This document shows, one piece after another, positions 33,507-46,200 of a DNA stretch of 64,000 bases. The DNA comes from Mugil cephalus (lineage: Eukaryota; Chordata; Actinopteri; Mugiliformes; Mugilidae), in contig NC_061789.1 of assembly GCF_022458985.1 (NCBI RefSeq), positions 4,257,501 to 4,321,500 on the forward strand. Direction: 5' to 3'. Numbering within the stretch: position 1 is the first letter of the stretch; each line of letters begins with the position of its first letter. The position numbers were made by a program, and so were the translations under genes. Below the pieces are notes generated by a model. The model was not told the origin of the DNA. It saw only the letters and a list, made by a program, of their open reading frames with translations, and did no database searches.

Positions 33507-34790
33507 CCTAACGGAGAAACTACGGCAACGCCTCGAGTCAGTCCCACAAAAATACAAGACACAGCTTCCTCACGCTTTCATTTCAGATGTCCCGTCGCTC
33601 CAAAAAAAAAAAAAATCATTTGATTTCAAAACATCTGCAGAGTGCGTTGGTGCAGACGCATCCTGCAGCAGAAGCATCCTGCAGCAGACCGATGCTCCCC
33701 ACTGCCACCATGACGCACAGTATAACCCCCTCAAATTAACATAGAGGAAACTTATCTTGCTGCAAAGTCTCAATAAACTCCTTATCAGCACAACTTTGTA
33801 AGAATACAGCAACCACCGAGATGTAGAATCGTGCTAATTTTGAGATTCTCTGACATTGGGGATTTCGTTTGGTGTTGCAGTTCCTAAATGTGACCACCAG
33901 AGGGCAGTGAATGATCACAATATAAATTATTCTACACTGTTATTATTCTACACGAATATTTTCAATTCCTAATTGAAAGAGTTAAAAACTATTAAGACAC
34001 AATACGTCTTTAGAATATACTGCTAGTGAGTGTTTAGAGACACACTTCCTCCTGACTTAGGTTTTTGTTTACTACGCTTTGCTCTACCCGCACCAATTAC
34101 AAACAAATGTTCGATTATACACTTAACTTTTTTTTCTTTAAACACAAATCGCATGGTCGGAGCGGTTGCCATGGGAACTGGTGGTCGCCATTACGTCACA
34201 TCCTGTTTCAAATACAATGAAACTTATCCAAAAAAATCACACTTGAACATGTGTGATACTCACAAAATAAGTGTCTTTGTTTTTATTGCTATTGTATTAT
34301 TGTATAGTCTGTCTTATTCAGAATAAGAAGTCGCACAGAGATGACGTGCTGTTGCATGAAATGGACACTAGGTGGCAGCATTCACCGGCAGCATCACTGG
34401 GACTCATTGCAATGCACCGCGAAGTAGCGCACATGATCCAGATGAATGGAGAATGAGCAAACAGTTGTCCTGCTTCGCTGATTTCCGTCTTATATTTCCA
34501 GGTTGGTTACTCACATTTTCTGTGAATTCAGATGTTTATAAGCTAATACGAATCCCCGGTGGTGTGTGGTCCGTACGCTAAAAGCTCGTTAAGTGTGTAA
34601 ATAAAGTAAAGTGTCACGATTGCAGTGTAGAAAATGGCGTCCGACGTCGTAGCCAAATGTTTTACTTTCCTTTGTTTCTTTCGGCTCCCGAAGTCTGAAT
34701 GGAGATAAATGGAGAATGAGCAACAGTTAACTGGTACATTAACTACCCAAAATGACAGAAACCATCCTTGTAAAAAAAAAATAAACAATG
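33507..34790. other. Spacer upstream of GIMAP
   Basis: No gene seen. A local repeat GATGCGTCTGCACC/GCAGCAGAAGCATCCTGCAG near 33,645-33,685 is noted. Confidence 0.4.
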
Positions 34791-34799
34791 AATTGACCC

Positions 34800-35200
34800 C
34801 CAGTGACATGAGGGGGTGGAGCTTATGACCTATACTGCAGCCAGACACCAGGGGGAGCTCTACTTGCTTTGGCTTCGCCTTTTTACGGTCTAAATACAGT
34901 CTATGGGGCAGACAGTTAGCAACATGTGAGGACACAAACCTGTCACAAACAAAGGTCTCTCCCTTATTTATGAGTAATTTTAAGCCTTGACATAATTTAA
35001 ACGTGTTACTCATATAAAGCTTCAAACTCCTGCAGTTGTTGTGAACGGAGAAACTAGCTATAGAGACCAAATCCATTTATGTACCAGACAGTAAACGTGT
35101 CTAAAAAATTAGACATTTTAACATGGAAGTCTACGGAGATTGACTCACTTTCGGGGCTAGCCTCTAGTGGACACTGGAGGGACTGCAATTAAAAACAAAC
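34800..35200 (+). repeat. Dispersed repeat containing CTATAGAGACC (copy 2)
   Basis: ACTGCAGCCAGACACCAGGG near the start and ACAGTCTATGGGG, then GGAGAAACTAGCTATAGAGA, ACATGGAAGTCTACGGAGAT and CTAGCCTCTAGTGGACACT. It shares its second half with 15.0-15.17 kb. Confidence 0.6.
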
Positions 35201-36940
35201 AAACAAAAAAACAACATGTTTATTACAAAAATCACATAGTAGCAGAGCTCGTGATGTCACTTTTAGCTAAGTTGTTTAGTTATGTTGGACAAAATTAAAT
35301 ATTTATTATTTTTTATATTTATTGTAATTATTTATTAATGGTACAGATGTTACTTATTTGCAATAACTAAATAGAAATCGATATTATTCTATTATTGACA
35401 TTATTTTTCAGCCAAAGATGGACATTTTGTTTGTTTTATACCAACTATGAGCGCTAGTGCAGTAAATGCTCCTGATTTTAATAAAATATGTTTTTATTGT
35501 TGTTTTATCAAATTTTTGTTTGCATTTCACGTCAATATACTAAACATAATCACACTAGTCACACATTTACATTTTTAGGAATTCTTGTAGTTTCTTATTC
35601 TGACCACTGGATGGCAGTAAACACTCGCGTATTCATGTGTCCCTACCATTATCTTTGACCACATCATTTCACGTTATGCACCTGCAGAATCTTTAATAAT
35701 ATAATTATATGAAGTTAACAGATGCTCGTCTGACCTATTTAAAACAATGAGTGATAAGTTGTGTTCCCAAACACAGTTTATTGAGACAGTAAATCTAAAG
35801 AAATATCGACCAGCCATCGTTTAAACCGATGTATTATTATGCATATGTCTCATAATTTTACGCCAAATGTTAATTAAAAAAATAAAGTGATAACACTCAC
35901 GCTTTAATCTCCTAATCAGTAACTATTCGGTGTTTGGGAGAACCATGTTAATTAGAATTTTATCACACGAATGTGGAGTATTTCTTCTCCCTTTAATTGC
36001 CAACACATCAGGGGGAATCTCTCGGCAGATTGTGCGTCTAGATTGTGTTGTTAAACCAAAAAGGATGTTCCTGTGTTTTATTTCTTTATCAGTGTGATTA
36101 ATGTGACAATCCATTATCTCCAGTGAAACTCTGTTGTGTGCATACTTCATTAATAACCCGAGTAATTGCACCTCTTATAGACTATGACTCACGTGTTCTC
36201 ACAGTTGTAGGAGTGTAGGCATTTTTTTTCCCCCACTTACATACTTTCAAGCTGCACTATCCATGTCACTGTATAGCTTCTTATATTTCTCTACAGCTTC
36301 ATTGTGTCCTTGTCTTGTGTTGAAGTTCTACAGGAAAAAAATAAATAAATATAGATACAAGAAATATAAAGATGTAGTCAAGGCCTCGCACTTCACACTG
36401 AGTCTGGGGAAAACATTTTTCTTCTCTAGACCAGATAAATGCAGACAAATGAGTAGAATAAAACAGTTTAATAAAAGTGTACAATCATTTGTGAACATAG
36501 AATAAAAAGATACGACATGCTGAGTTTGGTTTTCTGGCAGCACAAATATTTTATCTTCAAACTTCCCTTGACTGAATTAGGTTTCTTCCATTTCAGTGTA
36601 AAAGAAACCGTAATTATTTAGTTAAACATACAAATACACGGTACAAGATGCTTCCGTTCGATTGGGCCGCGTGAGTTCAGTTTGTTTATAGCTCCGACGA
36701 GCAGCAGTGAGGCTTTGTGCTGTAGTGAGGAATGGATTTTCAAGTCATATCAACTTCGACTGTAGCTTAATTTTCCCACCTAACGGACTGAATATTAGAA
36801 AGTAAATGTGCAATATTCCCTTTCCCGAGTCTATAACAAGATGGGCTGTAATGACGTCTCGGATGAGTTCATCTTAACTGAGGCGACACTCCTTCACCGG
36901 AGTCTAAAATCAACAAGAGTTCAAAAGTAAGCTGGTGTTT
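35201..36940. other. Spacer between GIMAP and the ANKFN1-like stop
   Basis: AT-rich, no gene. It probably includes the 3' UTR of the ANKFN1-like gene at the high end. Confidence 0.4.
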
Positions 36941-36949
36941 CAGTCGATA

Positions 36950-37662
36950 TCAGGACAAACTGCTGGAGGGTTTGTCCCACTCCACCTGGCTCCTTATTGG
37001 AAAGCTTCCTCCTTTGCTGGAAGCCTGCTGAGTCTCTTTATTGCGCTGAGAGCTCAACGCAGGAGCTTCACCGTCTGTGGCCTTCGCCGTGGAGCAACAA
37101 GTTGCCACATCCTGTTCTTGTGCCGCCACTTTGCCACGGTGCATCTCGGTCACACTGCTGCTGCTGCTGCTGCTCCCACCTCCATCCGTCTCGTCTGAAT
37201 TCTCCAAGTCAAAGAAAGTCTTGTTTTCACCGATCCCCAGTCCAAAGCTCTCCAGCATATCCATCATCGACGGCGTGGAGGATCCGGAGGGAATCTCCTC
37301 CTCGATGAGACTCAGCGTAGGCAAGATGTCCACCAGCTCCGCCATCTCCATCGGCCGGATCACCTCTGTGATGCAGGAGGGGAAGTCCTCCTTTGCGTCC
37401 AAAACCCCGTACCCCACTTCCAGCTGTGCAACAGCGGCAGGCTCCAACCCCGACTCTAACAAATTGCTCGTGCAGCCTAAATCTGGTTGGCCGATGGTCG
37501 TCAGGTCTGCAGTGGGCTGGGTGGTCAAGTCCACGGGGTACCCTCCCTTAGCGACGCCCTCCATCAGCACCAGCGCAGTCTCTTCAGGGACGACCGCCAG
37601 TCCTCCTGGAGCGGAGACTTCAGCTGAGACAACATTTGGTGGAGGCGCGCTGACTGGACTCT
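36950..37662 (-). CDS. ankfn1: ANKFN1-like last coding exon (acidic, Ser-rich tail)
   Basis: Acceptor TTTGTCTTTTCAG at phase 1. It encodes a 236-residue tail with the hydrophobic/acidic motif MEMAELVDILPTLSLIEEEI, the segment LESFGLGIGENKTFFDLEN, a Ser7 run from a CTG/AGC tract, and a polar low-complexity end. It is probably disordered apart from those motifs. Confidence 0.84.
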
Positions 37663-40600
37663 CTGAAAAGACAAACAGAACGTTGCGAAATTTAGCTTTA
37701 ATACAAAAGCAAGTTAAGTGAGGAGTTCAGACTTCATTCTGACAAAACATTGTAGACCTGTGTTACAGTGTTGGTGGTCTTATTATAGACCCCTTCATGG
37801 TTTGTAAACAATGTAATGTGTTTTTTGAGGGGCGGGGCTTAACTGGAGGCCGAACATCTCAAACACTATAGCTTGAAAACGGCGGTTAGCATATTTGAAT
37901 GGACTGTTTTGGCAAGACTGGACAAGGAAAACACATAATATAGACCATGAGTGGTATTTTAAAAAGTTGACTCCGACTGATGGGACTATATTCACCGATC
38001 CCTACTCTCTCAGTCGTTGGATGGAGGGGACGAAATCTGGTCTGTCTTTATCAAGTGAAGCCTCTCCAACAAAGATATTACAAGAAGTAAGTGGAACCAC
38101 CGTGAAGGAGAACATAGTAAATGTAACTTCTGCTTGGACACCCCTGAAACACCCAAGTAACGTTGCGTTAGCTAGAGGTTAGCATTAGCATTAACATGTA
38201 ACAAGAATCCCCTAAATAATGGTTAACTTAACGTAATTTTAGTCACGATTTAGTCTCACCCATAATAACGTTTTCCGGGCTGAAACTGACGATTCATTAC
38301 ATATTAATCTGACCTGATTTGAAGTGTGTGGGTTGTTGACTGTCTCGCTCCAGTCCTTACTTTTAATCACCAAAGCCAAACCAAAGTTGTCTACAACTGG
38401 CTGTGGCTGGTATGTGATAAAACCTCAAGTTAGTGTTTTTGATTTTTCGGTTTTGGCACCAAAAAATACGGCAAGATGACATTTTCACAGTTGAAAGTGA
38501 CAGTGTTAGCCTCTTGCTAACAGGTGACCAACTTGGAGAGTGAGTGTATTCGTATGTGCTCTAAAATATATGTTTTCCTCGTCCATTCGTGCCAAAACAG
38601 TCCATTGAAATATGCTAACTATCGTTTACGGGCTATGGCGTTTGCGATGTTTTGCTTCCAGTTAAGCCCCGCCCCTCAAAAAACATCACATTGTTTACAA
38701 ACCGTGAAGGGGTCTGTTGAAGTGTAGTTATGCTAGATATGTTCGTATGTTTAAAACTTATCATTTAGGTTATGTTTTATGTCTAGGCAGCTAATGTGGA
38801 TCCATCCAATAAACAAAATGAATTAACATAATTAAGGACACCATCGTCGTACCTGTCATGGTTCTCTGTGCTCGTGTCCGATGGGGCCACGTCAGTCGGG
38901 CAGTCAGACTCTCCTCTTCCTCCCCATCAGGACATGGTGGTGGGTCCCCTCCCATGACCAGACCCAGAGGCACCGCCCCGACCCACTGCTTGGACCGAAC
39001 ACACTGCAAACAGTCCATGATCCAGCGGGCGTCTCTCCACACCACATCCAGACGCTGGAGGAACAGAGGAGCAGACATCCCACAAGAGCATTTGATTATT
39101 ATTTCTTTATCCTACATTATTCACAGAGGGGTGAATAAAACAATAGAGGAGTTCCCCTTCAAAGTATTCGCCCTCTTTTCGTACTTGGGAAAGCTCGGTG
39201 ATGTGGTTCAGCCTCTCTCGGGCTTCCTGCACCTCCTTGGTGTCGAGGGCCTCTCGTAGGGCCTGCTGGGCCAGATGGGTGTCCAGCTCCAGCTTCACCC
39301 AGGCCTGGCAGTACTGGGACAGGAAGTCCCGCTCATACGTCCAGAAGTGAACTGGAGCCAAAAGGAGTTGAAAGGAAAGACATTTCATCAAAGCCAAAAA
39401 AATAAATAAAGCTTCACAACTCATTAGTGCCAAGGGAATTTTTCGGGGGAAGGGTCAGATGGAAAGATGGATATAAACTAAAAAGTCAAACAAATCCCTA
39501 CGAGTGGCTGAGGATCAAAAAGGGACTGATTAGATGAGAAGAAAACAATCAAAGTGACTCATCTTCAGTGGAAAAAAAGATCAGAAACTGCACTTTGATT
39601 TATGTATATTTCATTTTCCAACACTGAATTCCATTTCAAGGGTTATATTCTGAGGCTTATTTCAAATTCTCTAGTTCCTTTGAAGATGAAATGTTCAGTA
39701 AAGTGTACGGCAAATAAAATTACTTTATTTTTCTTCTCATGTGATAAAACTTTACTTCAAAGAGAAGATATTAATTCCCCGCCAGGTATTTCTGGCCACT
39801 TTGAAGGCTTTTGGCCTTTCTTAGGTCTTACCCAGCTCAAAGATCTGCAGGGGCATGGTGAGGCCGGGCTCCTTGGTCCCCACCAGGGGCCAGTAGCTGG
39901 AGCTGAAGTCTTCGCTGGGGGGCAGCAGCAGCAGCATGGACACCTTTTCTCCAAACTGCAGCAGCTCCCGGGTGTACACTCCGTACTGATACGCCTGTCA
40001 GAGACAAAGAACATGCAATTATGAAATAAAATAATGTAAAATAGGAGATTTTTTTTATCTGGAGGTGGCTGAAAGTTTTTTATGATTATTTACCCTGTAG
40101 AGGGGGATGTTGAGCTTGGTGAGGAGATGTGTGACGGCCGCTCTCAGAGACCGAACAAAATCCACCAGGTTGCTGTTCTCCATCAAGCTCTCGTCGTCGC
40201 CGCCACCGCCGCCGCTCAGCAGGTTCTGAACGCTGCCGCTGGTTGCCGTGTAAACGTGACTCTGGAGCCACGCCCACTCCTCACTGTCACACAATAACTC
40301 ACGCAGTTAACAAAACGTCGCTATTAAAGGCAGAATAAGGCACAAAGAGCCCATTAAATACTAATTCTATAACAAATTATTCTTGATATTAAACAATGAT
40401 TCACCTCAACATCTTCTACCTTTATCCCTTCACTAAAATCTGTTGGATTCACATTAATGTTTATTTAAAGAAATTTTAATTTGGGGGGAAATTAAAAAAT
40501 ATATATTTATAAAAAAATGTCTAATCAACCAAAGATTTTGCGACCCCTCCTGCAGAAGAACCCTCTATTGAAGACATCTGCCCCAAAGGAAGACTGGAAA

Positions 40601-43180
40601 AAAAGGAAGTTGTATCTTTTGCATGTCCTACTTTTGACAGCCAGGAAGATGATAAACCCATCATGGTTGAAACCGCTTCCTCCTATTACACTACCAGTCA
40701 AAAGTTTTGTAAGTTTTCTTTCTTTTTTTTTTTCATTGAAATGCATGCAGTTTAATGTCTCGTTGTACTCTGTAATGAAAACATTGACCAAATAAACAAC
40801 TGAAGTTAAAAAAACGCATGGAATCAATATATAACCCAAAATATATTCTAAACTTTGGATTTTTCCAGAGAGTTTTTTCCAATTTTGTTGCAGAAGTTTC
40901 CAGAAATGTGGGTCATTTGTAGGGAGCTTTGCTTTCACGCTTCAGTCCACAAACCAGCTCCACAGGGTTATAGAGTCTAGAGGTAGTTCTGGTAGAGCTT
41001 GGACTAAAGTTTTGGGTCATTATCTTGCTGTAGGATGAAGCTCTGACCAACTATACCAGAGGATGCTGATGCTGTTGTAAAACTTTAGACCGGTAGTGTT
41101 CACCTCAGTGGACATTTGGACAAGATGGGCTCCTATTCTTAAATTTACCAATCAAACTGTGCTGTCTGAGGAGAACCGTCCAAATATCAGAAACAATCTG
41201 ACAAACCCAAACTGTTGCTGGTTCACTTGTTTAGCTAACACATTTCTCGTACAGCGTTGTTTTTTTTTCGCATGTGCGTAACAAAGGAAAACCAAATGCA
41301 AATGACATTATGTGAGTAAATACATACGAATGCCAATAAATATTTGGTTGCGCTGAACAGTTTGTGTGTGCAGACACTTTTCTGGGTTGTTTTCCAAGTT
41401 TCTCTGACACATTTTTGAGCCACAGTACATTCATTCATTAATTCTCTGTAACTACTTGTCCTCTGGGGGGTTCTCCAGTCTGTCTCAGGCCTAACAGACA
41501 CAGAGAGACAGACAACCATTCATACACACACCTACGGCCAATTTAGAATCACCAGTGAACCTAATGAGCAGTGGGAGGAAGACACATGGAGAACATGCAA
41601 ACTGGAAGAAACCTTGAGCAGAACCTGAAGCTCGTACGGGGGAAACCATCTGCAGAATGAGACAGAAAATAACCGAGGGGAGGGATCTGACGAACGGCGT
41701 TACCTGGAGACGTGGGGGTTGTGTCGGACCCGCGTGTGGTGGAGTAGGTTGGGCAGCCTCTGGGGAACCAGGACCCTGATCTGCTCCACGGAGCTGCACA
41801 GCTTCAGGATGCCCACGTAGAGACCGGACTGGGCCCACTGGATGCTGTGTCTGTGGAAGGACATCTTCTCCTGGATCACACAGGAGGAGGAGGAGGAGGA
41901 TAAAACATGTTAAGAGATGCTAGCAGGATGAGATGTTTAGATGTTAGCGCTATTCACACAGGATTAGTTTTACCTGGGACGTCATTCAGAAATGATCTAC
42001 AACTGTTCATGGCATTTACTTATTTTTTCCCTGGTTATGTCTCTTCATGTCAGAGGAAATATTCTAACTTTAATACCACTTTTTACGGCAGATTCAGATT
42101 AACCTCTTATTATTCCAGCCTTTTTGCACCTATTTAGGACATACCCAAAGTTCATGAACATTTTGGAGCTCATTCATGGTCTTGGTCTCTTTTTAAAGCC
42201 AAGACTCTGAAGTTTCTATCACAAAAATCAGAATCATTCTAAGTGGTTTTGTTCTTGAGGAATCAAACAGTTAAAAAACATATTTTGCTTTGATAAAACG
42301 TGTTGGTTGATTCCTATAATGGCTACAGACAAAGAAAACATCATATTGCATAACGCAGCATTTAAAAAACACAACTCTGATTGGTTCAAAGAGCTACTGC
42401 TGTCCCACATACGACCCAGTGGAATACGTATTTTTAAAAATAAAACATGATGCGATGAGAAAGTATCGATTCCGAGGGGAGAATTTATAAACTACTTCTC
42501 AGTAATTAAATCAGCTCCACATCCAGGGATGTGATGAACACATTAATGCACCACTAAATATAAGCTGCAGCACCATCTCTTTGACCTTCTCAGTTTTGTT
42601 ATTCTGGTGAGAACGGGTCTGAATGTGTTCAAATCTGTGTTTGGTTTAATACACGTGATTCATGATTCGTGAGGGAAAAGAGGCAGAAAAAAAAAGGCTG
42701 CAAATCAAGCACAAGTCACCAAGAAAAGAAGTGAAAAGCACACACTCTGATTTGTTTCATCACAGGACCTCTACATTAGGAGAAATATGGGAGGTGATTT
42801 TCACTTTACAAATTGATTTGCACTGGATAAAGACCACAAACGACCTCTGCAATTATTACAAATTACTAGCGGTTCCCGGGTAAAACTAGCCTCGGGTGAA
42901 AAGGGGCTAAATGAACTGAAATGCATTTTCAAGGTTAGCAGCATCGGTTCATTTTTCTTTTGCACACACTGTGATGTTTCTCTCACCTTGAGCTGCTCAT
43001 AGAGCATGTCCATGGCGGTGGGCTCGGGCAGTAGGGGGGTCCTGCTACGGTTCTTTTCCAAGCGGTCCAGAGGCATCCAGTGGAGGGGAGGGTCAGGGGG
43101 GCTACATACAGCGGGTTAGTAGATTAGGTTAGTTATTTAGAGTCACTGAGTCATAAGTTATTAAGTTATTATTATTATTA

Positions 43181-43224
<44 letters not shown>

Positions 43225-46200
43225 TGATTAGCACAATGCACATTAATCAACACATCAGAATCAATATAAAAAGCATCAACATAAATATGCCAGAGTTAGC
43301 ACAGCTAGCTGCCAAATTTCATCCACTGTCCTGAGGCAGACACTTAAAAAATATTAAGACAAATACACAAAACATGTAAAAATCTTACACAAAAAATGAG
43401 TCCTGATTAGAGATGGGCATCGATAACTGGATAAAGAACCGGTTCCAAACGCTTTAATTCATCGATATCATTAGCATTCTATCGATTCCCCTTATCTATA
43501 TTTTTCGTGCGGAATCTTTACGTCCAGAAGGTGGCGGTAACGCACCTAAAAGTGTTTTTCTTTTTTCTGCCAACCGCCATAAAATAAAAGAAGAAGGTGA
43601 TTCACATCACGTGACACAAGGAAGCGGCTATGGCAGAGACTGAAACAGCGGAAAGTATGGCTTCACTTTTCCAGGTAACAGCTCAATGTGCAACTAATGC
43701 AGCACCGTAATTTTCAAGGAATGGCGACAACACCACCAACACGATGACGTCATTTAATACCGAACAAATTCCGGTAAACGACTGAAGCTACCGCTAAATC
43801 TCAGCAGAGCAACACAGGTGAGCATCCAGAGGCCAATTTAATGGTTTGTTTTATTACACAAGGTCTTATCTCTTGTTTAGAAACCAAATACAATTTTTGT
43901 TATTTACACGAAACCACGAACGCCTACTCCGTACACAAGATAGAAAATATGAACAAGTTCCCTATGGAGCAGGTTTGGCTCGTTTTCAGCCACTATTTAA
44001 AACTCATGCCAGGACAAAAGTGTAATTTTCAGTTCTATTTTTTTTTATTTATTTTTTTTTTTTCATAACTTCGTGGTAGTTTTGTTTTTTTGCAACCATA
44101 TTTGGCAAAGGTGTGTATTTATTTATTTATCTTGTTAGCATATTTGAATATTTCAAACTCACTTAGTGGTAACAACGTAAAAATTGTTGTAAATCGGGCA
44201 CTACAAAAAAAATAAATAAATAAAATCACAAACACTGGCATATAAAGGGTTAAAAGTCTGAAAATAATCAAATTTTTGATATTTATGATTAATACTGAAG
44301 TGGATTAAAATATTTATGTAAAAAAAGTATAAAAAATATTAATATGCTATTTTTAGGGTGTTTTATAAGAGGCCATTTTTGTCCCTTAATGGTAACATGG
44401 TAACAATTTTAAATTCAGGTTGGTTTTTTTGGGGGGGTTAATTGTCAAGGTTTCTAACACGAGTGTGTTCCAAGACTGTTTTCCTCTGAACTTGTCCTTC
44501 ATACGGATTAAATCTTTCATTTATTTCTCACCTGGGAGGCTTTGGGAATTCCCTCACAGTGACTAGTAAGACGTTTCCCTGCCGGTCCTTCAGCGGCTCG
44601 TAGTAAACCTGGCCCAGATCCATCGTTCCCATAGAAGTCTGAGGGCAGACAAAGGTGCAAACAGAAACAGGGAGGATGAATTAGGAGGATATTAGGGATT
44701 AATGCAGCTTCTGTGGGTGCAGGTATGGCAGAAAAAAAAAAATCTGAAATAGTAGGAGGAGGAGTAATTAAAATAGCAATTAGCCTCATTTTGATGCTTT
44801 TAAATCTTAAGCCGCTTAACTTCCTACCTGCAGCTGGGAAACGGCTCTTAAGATGTTGTGTCTGTTCTGGAGGAGGGAGGAGGGCGATGAGTGAGCGGAG
44901 GAGAGGGCCTGTTGGAGCCACGGTACCTGCTGCCACGCACAGGACAGCTGCAAGAAAAAAAAAGTAAATAAGATGCAGTTTGAGTCTCAAAAAATAAAAA
45001 ATACAAAAACAAATGGAGGAAATCCCACAGACTTTGTTAAATCTTCACCTTCGCAAACCAAAGGAAGTCGTGTGTGATGGAGGTGGAGCAGCACTGGATC
45101 TCCACCAGTGGGATCTGATCCTCGGCCGTCACCATGATGTTTTCCTTGTGGTAGAACACGGTCGCCAAGTACACGCCTCTAATACGAGAATAAAGACAGA
45201 ATAAATATGAGTTTACTTTCTGCTGGACGAGGCCATTTAAAAACCTATAGCGTCATTAATAATGCACGACTCAGGCCTGGCGGTTGTTTATTCCTTACGC
45301 AGAAGATTTTCAACTCGTCTCACCTCGATGAGAACATGACTGGGTATCGAGGATGTTTCACACTCGATCCAGTAGATGTGAATTAAGAGGGTGTTTAAAA
45401 AAGCAAAGCTACGAACTAACGTAAAACAAAGATGTATTTCAATTAAAGGAGTCACTCTGTGGAATAATTTACAATTAGGAATGAAAACGTGTAACACATT
45501 TAATAGATTTATTCAGGTACCATATTATTAATTAATAAAACTGAATTATAAACACTATTTTCATTACTGATCTATTCAAATAACTCACAGGTTTGAACAT
45601 TTGTTTTTTATATCAGCAGCTGTCGGCAGAGACTGAAAGATAACACCTTCTGTTTTCATTTATCCCTTTATTAAAATATTTTGGTTCATTTTAATCCTGC
45701 AGAGTATAATTGGCCGTTTTTGACTACATTTGGTTTTATCTTTATATTTCATCTTAAAAACAGTTTACATCGTTGCCTTGTTTGGTTTCATTCTTTCAGC
45801 ACAACCTCACCTGTGTCATTTTACAATTATTTTTTAACACACTGGACCTTAAACCACACTAAAACCATAAAATCAGAGTAGGAAAAGGTTAAATTTTTCA
45901 CAGTGAAAACCACAAACATGTTTAAATGAACAATTTTTATAACTTAGAAGTATACATTTCAAAAGCTTATGAACAAATTTAGCAAAGCTATTTACAACTA
46001 TTTCCATTAAAATGCAGAAAATGCATTTTTGTACAACTATTTACAAAACTATCAGATGTAACAATCAGTAATAATATCTAAAAGTCCAAAATCTCTGGCT
46101 TCTTTCTCTTTAACTGCAGTTACTCCATAGACTGAATATCGCCACAACTTTTCCTCTTCCTTAGCAACCGTTGTCATTTCCTGATTGGTGGGTGCGATGC

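Noticed and set aside
34543-35076. 177-codon minus-strand open frame
   Set aside because: It runs through a dispersed repeat (CTATAGAGACC family) and shows no domain, splice support or codon pattern.
37077-37721. 214-codon plus-strand open frame
   Set aside because: Antisense to the last ANKFN1-like coding exon, whose frame and splice site are supported.
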